Source of the DNA: Planctomycetota bacterium
GTDB lineage: Bacteria > Planctomycetota > Planctomycetia > Pirellulales > Thermoguttaceae
Length of the DNA: 7,511 nt
Assembly: GCA_013202535.1 (NCBI GenBank)
Contig: JABMRP010000590.1
Location: forward strand, 1-7,511
Direction: 5' to 3'
In this document: piece after piece, positions 1 through 6,650 of the stretch
Position numbering within the stretch: the stretch's first letter is position 1
How the letters are laid out: every line of letters starts with the position of its first letter
The notes under the pieces: model-generated
The model's database searches: none
Told to the model about the DNA's origin: nothing
Seen by the model: only the letters and a program-made list of their open reading frames with translations
Made by a program: the position numbers and the translations under genes

Positions 1-1
1 G

Positions 2-2968
2 CAGGTGAGTTCACTGTTGAACGACATTCGCGGTCTGGTCTCCGAGGCGGCCAATGAAGGGGCCATGAGCGTCGAACAGATCGCCGCCAATCAGTTGCAG
101 CTCGACTCCTCGCTGGAATCGATCGACCGAATCGCCAAAGTGACGCAGTTTCAGGGGCGCCGGCTGCTGGACGGCACGCTCGATTTCATCAGCAAGGACG
201 TCGACCGAACCCGGATCATCGATCTGCAGATCGATCAGGCCAATTTCGGTGCGTTGACCGAGATCGGCGTGAACGTCGACGTCGTTGCGCAAGCCACCAA
301 GGCACGGTTGACGTACGCTTATTCGACGCTCCCCGAGGACGTCGTCCTGGAGGTCGCCGGCAAGGAGGGCTCCGAGGCGTTCAGTTTCAGCGCCGGCAGT
401 TCGGCCACGGAAATGAGGGACGCCATCAATCTGGTCTCCGATGCGCTGGGCGTCGAGGCCTCGCTGGCCGATCGCGTGGCCGACACGGCCACCGCGGGCC
501 AGGCCAAAGTGCTCAACTCCGACGGCACCAGCGGCTTCACCGTTGAGGCCGCCAGCACGGGCGAAGCGGTCGGCAATTTCACCGTCAACTACTCCCTGGC
601 CGCCGGCGACCAAGTCGCCGACAACACGGCCACCTGGAACGCCGGCACTCCCAACGTCATCAACGTCGCCGTTGCCGCCGATCAGTGGACCACCTATGCT
701 TCCGACGCCACGGACGTTAGCGGCGGCACCTTCCAACTCGCCATGGTCGGCGCCAACGACACGCTGCAAGTGACCGCGCTGGTTGCGGGCGACGTGTTCG
801 ACGGCCTGACGGTTACCGTCAACAGCGTAGGCACCGCCGACAGCACCAGCTACGACTACGAAACCAATACCATTACGCTCGACTTTGCCGCGGCGGTGCC
901 GACAACCGCCGACATCGAAACTGCCATTAACACGGATCTTGCCGGCCTATTCCTCGCTGTCACGCCGGGTGAGGACGACGACACCGTCCAAGCAGGGACT
1001 CTAACGCTCACGCACGTCGGTACCGGCAATGCCGGCCTCGACGGTGGCGTGGTCAGTGCCAACGGCACGATCGCCAACATCGCCACCGAGATCGCCGCCC
1101 TGAACGAGATCGCGGCCATCACGCCCACCGGCGGAACCAACCTGATCGAGATCACCACGGCTTCCGGCACGATCGGATCGGTCAACTCGACCGCCGACGG
1201 TTCGGCCATCGACGATCCCAACAACATGATCCAGCTCAGCGGCACCGACAAGGCCAAGAATCTCGACGTGACCTTCGCCGCCGCCGGTGCCAACCAGTCG
1301 TTTTTCATCGACTTCCAACTCAACGAGCGAACCAACGGCTATTCGACGGCCTACCTGACTTCCACCCAGGACGACAAAGCCGCCGCGGTCAAGGTCGTCT
1401 ATGCGGCCGAACAGGGCCAGCAGTGGGACGGCATCGACGTCACCTATGTCTCCGACGCAACCGACAGGAGCGTCATCTGGGACAAGGAGAACAAGGCACT
1501 GACCGTCTACAACGCGGCGACCGCCTCGGCCAACGACATTCGCGACCAGATCAACAATGCCTTGGGCAGCACGTTCACGGCCAGCGTGATCGGTACCGGC
1601 GGTGCCACGGCCACGGCCTTTACGACCGGCGACACCGCGGCCACGGCCGACGGCAAGATCTACGATTCGATAACCGTCAATCTGGCCACCGACGCCAACA
1701 GCGTGGTGACCACCACGGCGGCCGAAGCGGTCAACAAGATCAACGCCTCGGCGGCGTTCACTGGCCTGGAAATCAGCGCCTCGCACGTCTTCTCCAGCGA
1801 CGGATCCGGCACGATGGAAACCGGCACCCTGTCGCTCGGCCAGCTTGGCGTCACGGGCGCCGATGCCGCGGCTTCGGGGACCACCTCGGCGATCAACGGC
1901 GAGAAGGCCCAGATCACCGTGACGGCCAAGACCGCCGGCTCGGCCTACGACGACGTCAAGGTCGTTTTTGTCGAAGATGCCGGGGTGACCCAAAACTCAG
2001 GTGAATACGCGACCTACGATGCGTCGAACAAGGTTCTCACGTTCACCGTCAACCCGGCGAGCACGGCGGCCGAGGTCGTCAACAACTGGTCCACCAGTTC
2101 GTTGTCCACCGCTGCCGCGGCCTTGTTCTCCACGGCCGTGGTCAACGGGGGCAGCGGCATCGTGGATGCCCTGGACGTCGGTTACTTGAGCGGCGGGGTC
2201 ACCTACAGCGGCACGACGACCGGTGGCGTGGCGGCCGAGGGCAACTTCGACGCCGGCGACGTCGTGGGCACCGGCGGTTTGGACCTCCAGTCGACCGAAT
2301 ACGGATCGGACATGTTCGTGTCGGTCAAGGCGCTGAGCGGCACATTTGTCACGGCCGACGAAAACGACGCCACCACGGAACGCAATTACGGAACCGATAT
2401 CAACGCCCGCATCAACGGCATCCAAGCAATCGGCAAAGGGTTGCAGGCGACAATCAATACGTCGGTTCTGGATCTCAGTTTCTCGGTGCTTGAGACCGTG
2501 GCCGACGGGACGACGACGAGTTTCACGATTACCGGTGGCGGTGCCCAATTCCAGTTGGGACCCGACGTTGTTTCCAATCAGCAAGCCCGGCTGGGAATTC
2601 AGAGCGTCAATACGGCCAAGCTGGGCGGTGTGGCCGGGCGTTTGTACGAGCTACGTTCCGGCGGAACGAAATCCCTGGAAAACGACACCAACGCAGCGGC
2701 CCGCGTCGTCGAGGAAGTGATTACCCAGGTCACCACCTTGCGTGGGCGGCTCGGTGCCTTCCAGCGAACGACTCTGGAGACCAACATCCGCGCGTTGGCC
2801 GATACGCTCGAGGCGCTGACCGCGGCGGAGAGCTCGATCCGCGACGCCGATTTCGCCGCCGAAAGCGCCAATCTCACACGGGCCCAGATTCTCGTGCAAT
2901 CCGGCCTCTCCGTGTTGAGCATTGCCAACCAGAACCCGCGGAATGTTCTGGCCCTGCTGCAGCAATAG
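2..2968 (+). CDS. fliC: Giant flagellin, filament subunit (5'-truncated by window edge)
   Basis: Structural subunit of the flagellar filament, exported through the flagellar type III machinery and polymerised outside the cell. Residues are counted from the GTG at nt 5. The frame is already open at nt 2 (CAG, Gln), and the first residues (VSSLLNDIRGLVSEAANEG) match the inside of the flagellin N-terminal D1 helix, so that GTG is an internal Val. I estimate that roughly 90-100 residues are missing upstream. Residues 1-62 are D1, ending QFQGRRLLDG. About 63-860 is a Thr/Ala/Gly/Asp-rich variable region with repeated beta-type modules. About 860-987 is the conserved C-terminal D1/D0, including AAESSIRDADFAAESANLTR and the ending ANQNPRNVLALLQQ. 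No Cys is visible, as is usual for exported filament proteins. At 987+ residues it is far larger than ordinary flagellins (about 270-550). No frameshift is seen. Its promoter is outside the window. Family certain; fliC is a generic symbol. Confidence 0.95.
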   Translation, partial: QVSSLLNDIRGLVSEAANEGAMSVEQIAANQLQLDSSLESIDRIAKVTQFQGRRLLDGTLDFISKDVDRTRIIDLQIDQANFGALTEIGVNVDVVAQATKARLTYAYSTLPEDVVLEVAGKEGSEAFSFSAGSSATEMRDAINLVSDALGVEASLADRVADTATAGQAKVLNSDGTSGFTVEAASTGEAVGNFTVNYSLAAGDQVADNTATWNAGTPNVINVAVAADQWTTYASDATDVSGGTFQLAMVGANDTLQVTALVAGDVFDGLTVTVNSVGTADSTSYDYETNTITLDFAAAVPTTADIETAINTDLAGLFLAVTPGEDDDTVQAGTLTLTHVGTGNAGLDGGVVSANGTIANIATEIAALNEIAAITPTGGTNLIEITTASGTIGSVNSTADGSAIDDPNNMIQLSGTDKAKNLDVTFAAAGANQSFFIDFQLNERTNGYSTAYLTSTQDDKAAAVKVVYAAEQGQQWDGIDVTYVSDATDRSVIWDKENKALTVYNAATASANDIRDQINNALGSTFTASVIGTGGATATAFTTGDTAATADGKIYDSITVNLATDANSVVTTTAAEAVNKINASAAFTGLEISASHVFSSDGSGTMETGTLSLGQLGVTGADAAASGTTSAINGEKAQITVTAKTAGSAYDDVKVVFVEDAGVTQNSGEYATYDASNKVLTFTVNPASTAAEVVNNWSTSSLSTAAAALFSTAVVNGGSGIVDALDVGYLSGGVTYSGTTTGGVAAEGNFDAGDVVGTGGLDLQSTEYGSDMFVSVKALSGTFVTADENDATTERNYGTDINARINGIQAIGKGLQATINTSVLDLSFSVLETVADGTTTSFTITGGGAQFQLGPDVVSNQQARLGIQSVNTAKLGGVAGRLYELRSGGTKSLENDTNAAARVVEEVITQVTTLRGRLGAFQRTTLETNIRALADTLEALTAAESSIRDADFAAESANLTRAQILVQSGLSVLSIANQNPRNVLALLQQ
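536..2158 (+). repeat. Divergent protein modules in the flagellin variable region (four copies plus a half copy)
   Basis: Four related modules of about 60-85 residues can be aligned by eye at residues 178-240, 254-340, 461-545 and 635-718 (counted from nt 5). The shared pattern is a strand (hxVxA), a Gly then an Asp/Tyr-Asp turn (FDGLTVTV, WDGIDVTY, YDDVKVVF), then a Tyr/Trp-Asp or Asn turn before another strand (YETNTITL, KENKALTV, ASNKVLTF). An Ala/Thr-rich helix follows with an IN-like end (TTADIETAIN, SANDIRDQIN, TAAEVVNN). The first copy is the most degenerate. A second-half-only copy lies near 555-590 (ITVNL ... EAVNKIN). The DNA is not repeated at the base level, so the duplications are old. 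The modules resemble the Flagellin_IN type of insertion, but assignment to that family is inference. Such modules normally form the surface-exposed outer domains of the filament. Confidence 0.65.
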
Positions 2969-2991
2969 GCGGTCTTATCCGTGCGATCCCG

Positions 2992-3030
2992 CCAATCCGG
3001 CGTCGACCGCCGATGGGGCCCGCGGATTGG
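2992..3030. other. 8-bp perfect inverted repeat downstream of flagellin
   Basis: CCAATCCG at 2992-2999 is exactly complementary to CGGATTGG at 3023-3030, leaving a 23-nt loop that starts 24 nt after the flagellin stop codon. No T-run follows, so it is not a canonical intrinsic terminator. It could be an mRNA 3'-end stabiliser, a processing hairpin or chance. The repeat itself is seen directly; any function is inference. Confidence 0.4.
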
Positions 3031-3040
3031 GAAGAATTGC

Positions 3041-3069
3041 TAAACCTTTCGCCCTTTCTCGGCCGACTT
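3041..3069 (+). promoter_or_regulatory. Weak sigma-28-like promoter candidate upstream of fliD
   Basis: TAAACCTT at 3041-3048 and GCCGACTT at 3062-3069 resemble the two halves of the flagellar sigma-28 (FliA) consensus, TAAA and GCCGATAA. The gap from TAAA to GCCG is 17 nt, against the usual 15, and the second half has two mismatches. It lies about 50 nt upstream of the fliD start, a reasonable place for a late flagellar promoter. A TATAAC hexamer at 3087-3092 could serve as a -10 box for the housekeeping sigma, but no good -35 box accompanies it. Candidate only. Confidence 0.3.
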
Positions 3070-3121
3070 CATCCGATGCGACGGGATATAACCCCCAGCC
3101 TCGAATTGCGCGCGTACGCAC

Positions 3122-5875
3122 ATGGGACGCATCCAATCCAATATCGGTCTGATTACCGGCATGCCAATCGGCGATACGGTCGATCAGCTCATGGCCTTGG
3201 CCGCCAAGCCGCGCGATATGCTGGCCGAGCGGACCGAAACGCTCAAGGCCGAGCAACTGGCCGTGACCGAGCTGTCGGCCTATTTGCTATCCGTACGCTA
3301 TATAACCGACAACCTGGGCAAGGACGATGTATTCGAACAGCGGGCCGTCAGCAGCAGCAACGAGGCGGTGCTCTCGGCCACGGTTACCGGCAATCCGCCC
3401 ATCGGCCTTCACCAGTTCACCCCCCTGCGAACCGCCCAGTCGCAGCAATTGCTCACCTCGGGATTTCGTAGCGATACCGAGGCACTCGGTGGCGGCACCC
3501 TGTCGTTCCGGTTCGGCGATCACGTCGAGCGCGGCGCCGATTTGAGCCGGTTCGACGAAGGCAACGGCGTGGTTCGCGGACAGATTCGCATCACCGACCG
3601 CAGCGGAGCCACGGCCGAGATCGATCTGTCGACCGTGCAGACGGTGGACGACGTGCTCGAAGCGATCAACAGCGACGTTCGTCTCAACCTTTCGGCGGTC
3701 GCCACGGGAGACGGCATCCGGCTGATCGACCACACGGGCCAATCGATCTCCAATCTCAAGGTTCAAGAAGTATCCGGCGGCACGACGGCCGCTTCTTTGG
3801 GATTGGACGGCATCGACGTCGCCGCCTCGACGGCCGACGGCCGCGATATGCTCGGGCTTTACGAAGACCTGGAACTCGACCTGCTCAACGACGGCAACGG
3901 CGTGTTCACCAGCCCCGTGTTTGCCGATTTCACGTTTCAACTGCGCGACGGCACGACGGGTGAAGTCGACCTCTCGCCGATCATACCGGGCAGTTCCGTA
4001 GTGGACCAAGAGGTCACCCTCGGCGAGATCATGGAGGCGATCAACGCGGCAGCGCCCGACAAGCTCCGCGTGGATATCGCCCCGGACGGCGAGCGACTCG
4101 TGCTGACCGATTTCACCGAAGGTGCCGGCGCGTTCACGCTGGCCGACGGCGTCGAACCGGGTGCGCTGCGCGACTTGGGGCTGGACGGCTCGGCTGTTGA
4201 CGGCGTGATCACCGGACGCCGAATCCACGGCGGGGTGAAAACCGTTCTGCTGGGAAGCCTCAACGGCGGCCGAGGGCTGGGAACGCTGGGGACCCTGGAA
4301 CTGACCGATCGTAGCGGCACGTCCGACACCATCGATCTCTCCGGTGCCGAAACGCTCGACGACGTGATCGGGGCGATCAACGCCGCCGGTGTCGCGGTGA
4401 CCGCCCGGATCAACACCGCCCGCAACGGCATCGAACTGCTCGACACCTCGGGAGCATACGCCGGCAACTTCATCGTTGCCAACGGCGATTCCAGCGGCAC
4501 GGCCGACAAGCTGCAGATCGCCACGGATGAGGCCGCCACGTCGGTCCAGAGCGGCGATCTGCACCTGAAGGTCATCTCGCACAACACGCTTCTGCGAGAT
4601 CTCAACGGCGGGGCGGGCATGGCCCTGGGCACGATTTCGATCCAGGACAGCCTGGGAAGCACGGCCCGAGTGGACCTTTCCAGCCCTTCACTGTCGACGA
4701 TCGGAGACGTGATCCGCGAGATCAATCGCTCGCCGCTGCAAATCCACGCCGAGATCAACGCGACGGGCGACGGGATTCGGATCATCGACTCCGGCGGCGG
4801 TTCCGGCAAGTTGCAGGTCACCGACGTCAATTCCACCACCGCGGCCGACTTGCACTTGCTCGGGGAGGTCACCTACCAGCAGGTCGATGGGGCATCGACC
4901 ATGGTCCTTGATGGATCGACGACCTACACGATCGAACTCGACGACACAGATTCGCTGGTGGACCTTCGGCAGAAGATCGACGATCTGAACGCCGGTGTCG
5001 ATGCCTCGACGTTTGTCGACGGATCGAGCAAACCGTTCCGGTTGCTGTTGCAGAGCCAGCAAACCGGATCGGCAGGCGGGTTGGTGTTCGATGTCTCGGG
5101 TGTGAGTTTCTCGTTGCAGGAAACGGCCCGTGCCCGCGACGCCCTGCTGGTGCTCGGCGAAGCCGGCACGTCGTCGGCCAACGTGCTGATTGCTTCGTCG
5201 TCCAACACGTTCGACGAAGTGCTTTCCGGCCTTTCGCTGCGGATCAACCAATCGTCCACCTCGCCGGTAACCATCTCGGTAGCCCAGTCCGACACCGATC
5301 TGGTTGCCAACGTTCGGGTCATGGTCACCAACTACAACAAGTTTCGCACCCGGCTGAACGAATTGACCGCCTACGACGAACTGAACGACGTGCGGGCGAT
5401 ACTGGCCGGAGATGGCGCCGCGCTAAGGTTGGATACGGAACTTTCCTATCTGTTGAGCAGCCGGTTTACCGGGGCCGGATCGATTCAATCGTTGGGCGAG
5501 TTGGGCATCTCGTTCACCGATACCGGAACGCTGACCCTCGACGAGACCAAACTCAAGAGCCAGTTTGCGGAGAACCCGCTGGGTGTGAAAACCTTCTTCA
5601 CCCAGGAGAACCTCGGCTTCTCCGAGAAGTTCAACCAACTGACCGAGCAACTGACCAACCCCGACCAGTCGCTCTTAACCCAACGCTTCAACACGTTACG
5701 GGACAAGATCGAACGCCAAGAGCAACGGATCGAGTTTCTGAACGCCAAACTGGAAAGGGAGCGCGAGCGTCTTTATCTGCAATTCTACCAAATGGAGTTG
5801 GCCATCGGAAAGATGCAGAGCAGTATGTGGGCGATCGACTCGATCCAGCCGATGACGCCTCTGGCTTCCAGATGA
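3122..5875 (+). CDS. fliD: Flagellar filament cap protein FliD (hook-associated protein 2), long form
   Basis: Forms the cap at the filament tip, where it promotes folding and insertion of exported flagellin. The protein has 917 residues, against about 450-700 for common FliD. Residues 1-115 are the FliD N-terminal domain, starting MGRIQSNIGLITGMPIGDTV, followed by a helical stretch and the conserved VTGNPPIGLHQFTPLRTAQS. Residues 144-584 hold four repeats (separate entry). From about 590 to 905 is the FliD C-terminal domain, with the SSNTFDEVLSGLSLRINQ and NVRVMVTNYNKFRTRLNEL segments. A charged coiled coil at about 857-897 (rich in E/R, LRDKIERQEQRIEFLNAKL) belongs to the D0/D1 leg. No Cys is visible. 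The ATG at 3122 is chosen because the family N-terminus begins there, although no Shine-Dalgarno precedes it. It follows flagellin by 153 nt and precedes fliS by 145 nt in the same direction, so it may be co-transcribed with fliS. Confidence 0.95.
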   Translation: MGRIQSNIGLITGMPIGDTVDQLMALAAKPRDMLAERTETLKAEQLAVTELSAYLLSVRYITDNLGKDDVFEQRAVSSSNEAVLSATVTGNPPIGLHQFTPLRTAQSQQLLTSGFRSDTEALGGGTLSFRFGDHVERGADLSRFDEGNGVVRGQIRITDRSGATAEIDLSTVQTVDDVLEAINSDVRLNLSAVATGDGIRLIDHTGQSISNLKVQEVSGGTTAASLGLDGIDVAASTADGRDMLGLYEDLELDLLNDGNGVFTSPVFADFTFQLRDGTTGEVDLSPIIPGSSVVDQEVTLGEIMEAINAAAPDKLRVDIAPDGERLVLTDFTEGAGAFTLADGVEPGALRDLGLDGSAVDGVITGRRIHGGVKTVLLGSLNGGRGLGTLGTLELTDRSGTSDTIDLSGAETLDDVIGAINAAGVAVTARINTARNGIELLDTSGAYAGNFIVANGDSSGTADKLQIATDEAATSVQSGDLHLKVISHNTLLRDLNGGAGMALGTISIQDSLGSTARVDLSSPSLSTIGDVIREINRSPLQIHAEINATGDGIRIIDSGGGSGKLQVTDVNSTTAADLHLLGEVTYQQVDGASTMVLDGSTTYTIELDDTDSLVDLRQKIDDLNAGVDASTFVDGSSKPFRLLLQSQQTGSAGGLVFDVSGVSFSLQETARARDALLVLGEAGTSSANVLIASSSNTFDEVLSGLSLRINQSSTSPVTISVAQSDTDLVANVRVMVTNYNKFRTRLNELTAYDELNDVRAILAGDGAALRLDTELSYLLSSRFTGAGSIQSLGELGISFTDTGTLTLDETKLKSQFAENPLGVKTFFTQENLGFSEKFNQLTEQLTNPDQSLLTQRFNTLRDKIERQEQRIEFLNAKLERERERLYLQFYQMELAIGKMQSSMWAIDSIQPMTPLASR
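3551..4873 (+). repeat. Four internal repeats in FliD (Flagellin_IN-like motifs)
   Basis: Four copies of a 90-105-residue unit occupy FliD residues 144-236, 255-360, 379-468 and 493-584. Each begins with a Gly-rich turn (DEGNGV, NDGNGV, NGGRGL, NGGAGM). Next comes a strand and turn (ITDRSG, LRDGTTG, LTDRSG, IQDSLG), then (I/V)DLS, then a helix ending in IN (VDDVLEAIN, LGEIMEAIN, LDDVIGAIN, IGDVIREIN). A strand pair follows, with TGDGIRLID, PDGERLVLTD, ARNGIELLD and TGDGIRIID. Copies 1 and 2 end in LGLDG; copies 3 and 4 have diverged at this end. The helix plus IN motif is the hallmark of the Flagellin_IN family found in both flagellins and FliD. The copies are similar as protein, not as DNA. 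Confidence 0.8.
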
Positions 5876-5901
5876 TCGGGCCCTTAGCCGTTCGTGACAA
5901 C

Positions 5902-5943
5902 CGGCCGCCAGCCACGGAAAACCCGCCCGTGTTCCGGCGGCCG
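5902..5943 (+). other. GC-rich stem-loop in the fliD-fliS spacer
   Basis: CGGCCGCC at 5902-5909 pairs perfectly with GGCGGCCG at 5936-5943. Inside it CACGG (5913-5917) pairs with CCGTG (5927-5931), leaving a 9-nt loop and a small internal bulge. This would be a stable two-part hairpin beginning 26 nt after the fliD stop codon. No T-run follows, so it does not look like an intrinsic terminator. It could protect or process the mRNA, or reduce readthrough from fliD into fliS. Structure is seen in the sequence; function is inference. Confidence 0.5.
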
Positions 5944-5945
5944 AT

Positions 5946-5973
5946 CCCCACCCCCCACCCCCGCGATTTCCCC
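5946..5973 (-). other. Putative G-quadruplex motif (minus strand) upstream of fliS
   Basis: Four C tracts lie on the + strand: C4 at 5946-5949, C6 at 5951-5956, C5 at 5958-5962 and C4 at 5970-5973. They are separated by 1, 1 and 7 nt. On the opposite strand this gives four G runs of at least four with loops of 1-7, meeting the common G-quadruplex sequence rule. It lies 48-75 nt upstream of the fliS start, on the template strand, immediately after the GC-rich hairpin. Folding in vivo is not shown. Confidence 0.5.
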
Positions 5974-6008
5974 ATGCGTAGTGACCCAAGACCCAACCCG
6001 CAACCACG

Positions 6009-6014
6009 AAGGAG
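6009..6014 (+). promoter_or_regulatory. Ribosome binding site of fliS
   Basis: AAGGAG, six nt before the ATG at 6021, is a near-perfect Shine-Dalgarno and fixes the fliS start. It contrasts with fliD, which has no recognisable Shine-Dalgarno, and with the weak GGGAA before mqnD. Confidence 0.85.
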
Positions 6015-6020
6015 CCGTCC

Positions 6021-6542
6021 ATGGACAGCTCGGCCCGAGACCAGTATTTGGAAACGGAGGTGATGACCGCGACGCCGCAACGACTGCAAGTGATGTTGAT
6101 CGATGCCGCGCTGCGTTCCATCGAACAGACGCGATACCTCTGGCAGCAAGGAGACGACGAGAAGGGCAGCGAGGCGCTGATCCGCGCCCAACGGGTCGTC
6201 ACCGAGTTGCTCGGCGGCCTGGACAAGGACAAGGACCCGGATCTGGTGAAGAAGGTGGCCTCGATCTACCTGTTCCTCTTCCGCACCTTGGTCGACGCCC
6301 ATACCCAGCATAGCGAGCAGAAGCTCGACGAAGCCCGGCGCGTGCTGGAAATCGAACGCGAGACGTGGCAGCAGGTCTGCCTGCAACTGGGCAGCAGCAC
6401 CAGAACGACCGACGATCTCGACCTCAGCACCGAGGGCCAGCAGCAGACGCCCATCTCGCCGGCGCTGCCCGTCCCGCATCTGCCGCTTCAGACCGAAATG
6501 ATCGTCGAACCGCCCGTCGGTGGGTTCTCGATGGAGATGTAG
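6021..6542 (+). CDS. fliS: Flagellin export chaperone FliS with C-terminal extension
   Basis: Cytoplasmic chaperone that binds the C-terminal D0 region of flagellin, prevents premature polymerisation and delivers it to the flagellar export gate (FlhA). Residues 1-122 match the FliS four-helix fold: a Tyr near the N-terminus (DQYLETEVMTATPQRLQVML), the helix with IEQTRYLWQQGD, the KGSEALIRAQRVVTELLGGL segment, and KKVASIYLFLFRTLVDAH, ending around ERETWQQVCLQL. FliS is usually about 120-135 residues, but this one has 173. The extra 45-50 residues (about 125-173) are Ser/Thr/Gln then Pro-rich, look disordered, and end in EPPVGGFSMEM. The ATG is supported by AAGGAG six nt upstream. The gene follows fliD by 145 nt and is closed by an intrinsic terminator, so it appears to be the last gene of the flagellar block. 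Confidence 0.93.
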   Translation: MDSSARDQYLETEVMTATPQRLQVMLIDAALRSIEQTRYLWQQGDDEKGSEALIRAQRVVTELLGGLDKDKDPDLVKKVASIYLFLFRTLVDAHTQHSEQKLDEARRVLEIERETWQQVCLQLGSSTRTTDDLDLSTEGQQQTPISPALPVPHLPLQTEMIVEPPVGGFSMEM

Positions 6543-6568
6543 GTTCCCCATCGGACAGATTCCAAAGG

Positions 6569-6599
6569 GCCCCCGCCTTGCACAGCGGGGGCTTTTTTT
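6569..6599 (+). terminator. Rho-independent terminator after fliS
   Basis: GCCCCCGC (6569-6576) pairs perfectly with GCGGGGGC (6585-6592) around an 8-nt loop, followed directly by seven T (6593-6599). AAAGG just before the stem can extend it by pairing with the T-run. The hairpin starts 26 nt after the fliS stop. On the opposite strand only a short T3 follows after several bases, so it terminates mainly rightward transcription. It separates the flagellar genes from mqnD. Confidence 0.95.
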
Positions 6600-6650
6600 G
6601 TGCAATGGAACAAATGCCCTTGTCCGTCCGACCTCCCTGGGAATCCGCTC

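Noticed and set aside
880..1010. Slightly more A/T-rich patch with less common codons in flagellin, as a sign of transfer
   Set aside because: The shift is small and local, within a variable domain; it is not enough to claim foreign origin.
1001..1993. Open frame of 330 codons on the minus strand inside flagellin
   Set aside because: Shadow frame rich in Gly/Arg/Asp/Val; no domain and no ribosome binding site of note.
3024..3041. Sigma-54 (-24/-12) promoter suggested by ATTGGGAAGAATTGCT
   Set aside because: The GG and GC pairs are 10 nt apart rather than the required 12, so the spacing does not fit.
3287..4582. Open frame of 431 codons on the minus strand inside fliD
   Set aside because: Shadow of fliD caused by G/C-rich third positions; composition is Arg/Gly/Val-rich with no recognisable domain.
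536..4873. Recent tandem DNA duplication or recombination-based phase variation in flagellin or fliD
   Set aside because: The repeats are recognisable as protein only; no long identical DNA stretches are visible between copies, so slippage or recombination switching is not supported.
6600..6650. Upstream GTG at 6600 as the mqnD start
   Set aside because: It directly follows the terminator T-run, and its 17 extra residues (Cys/Pro-rich) do not fit the family, whose N-terminus begins just before IRVGHSPDPDDAF.
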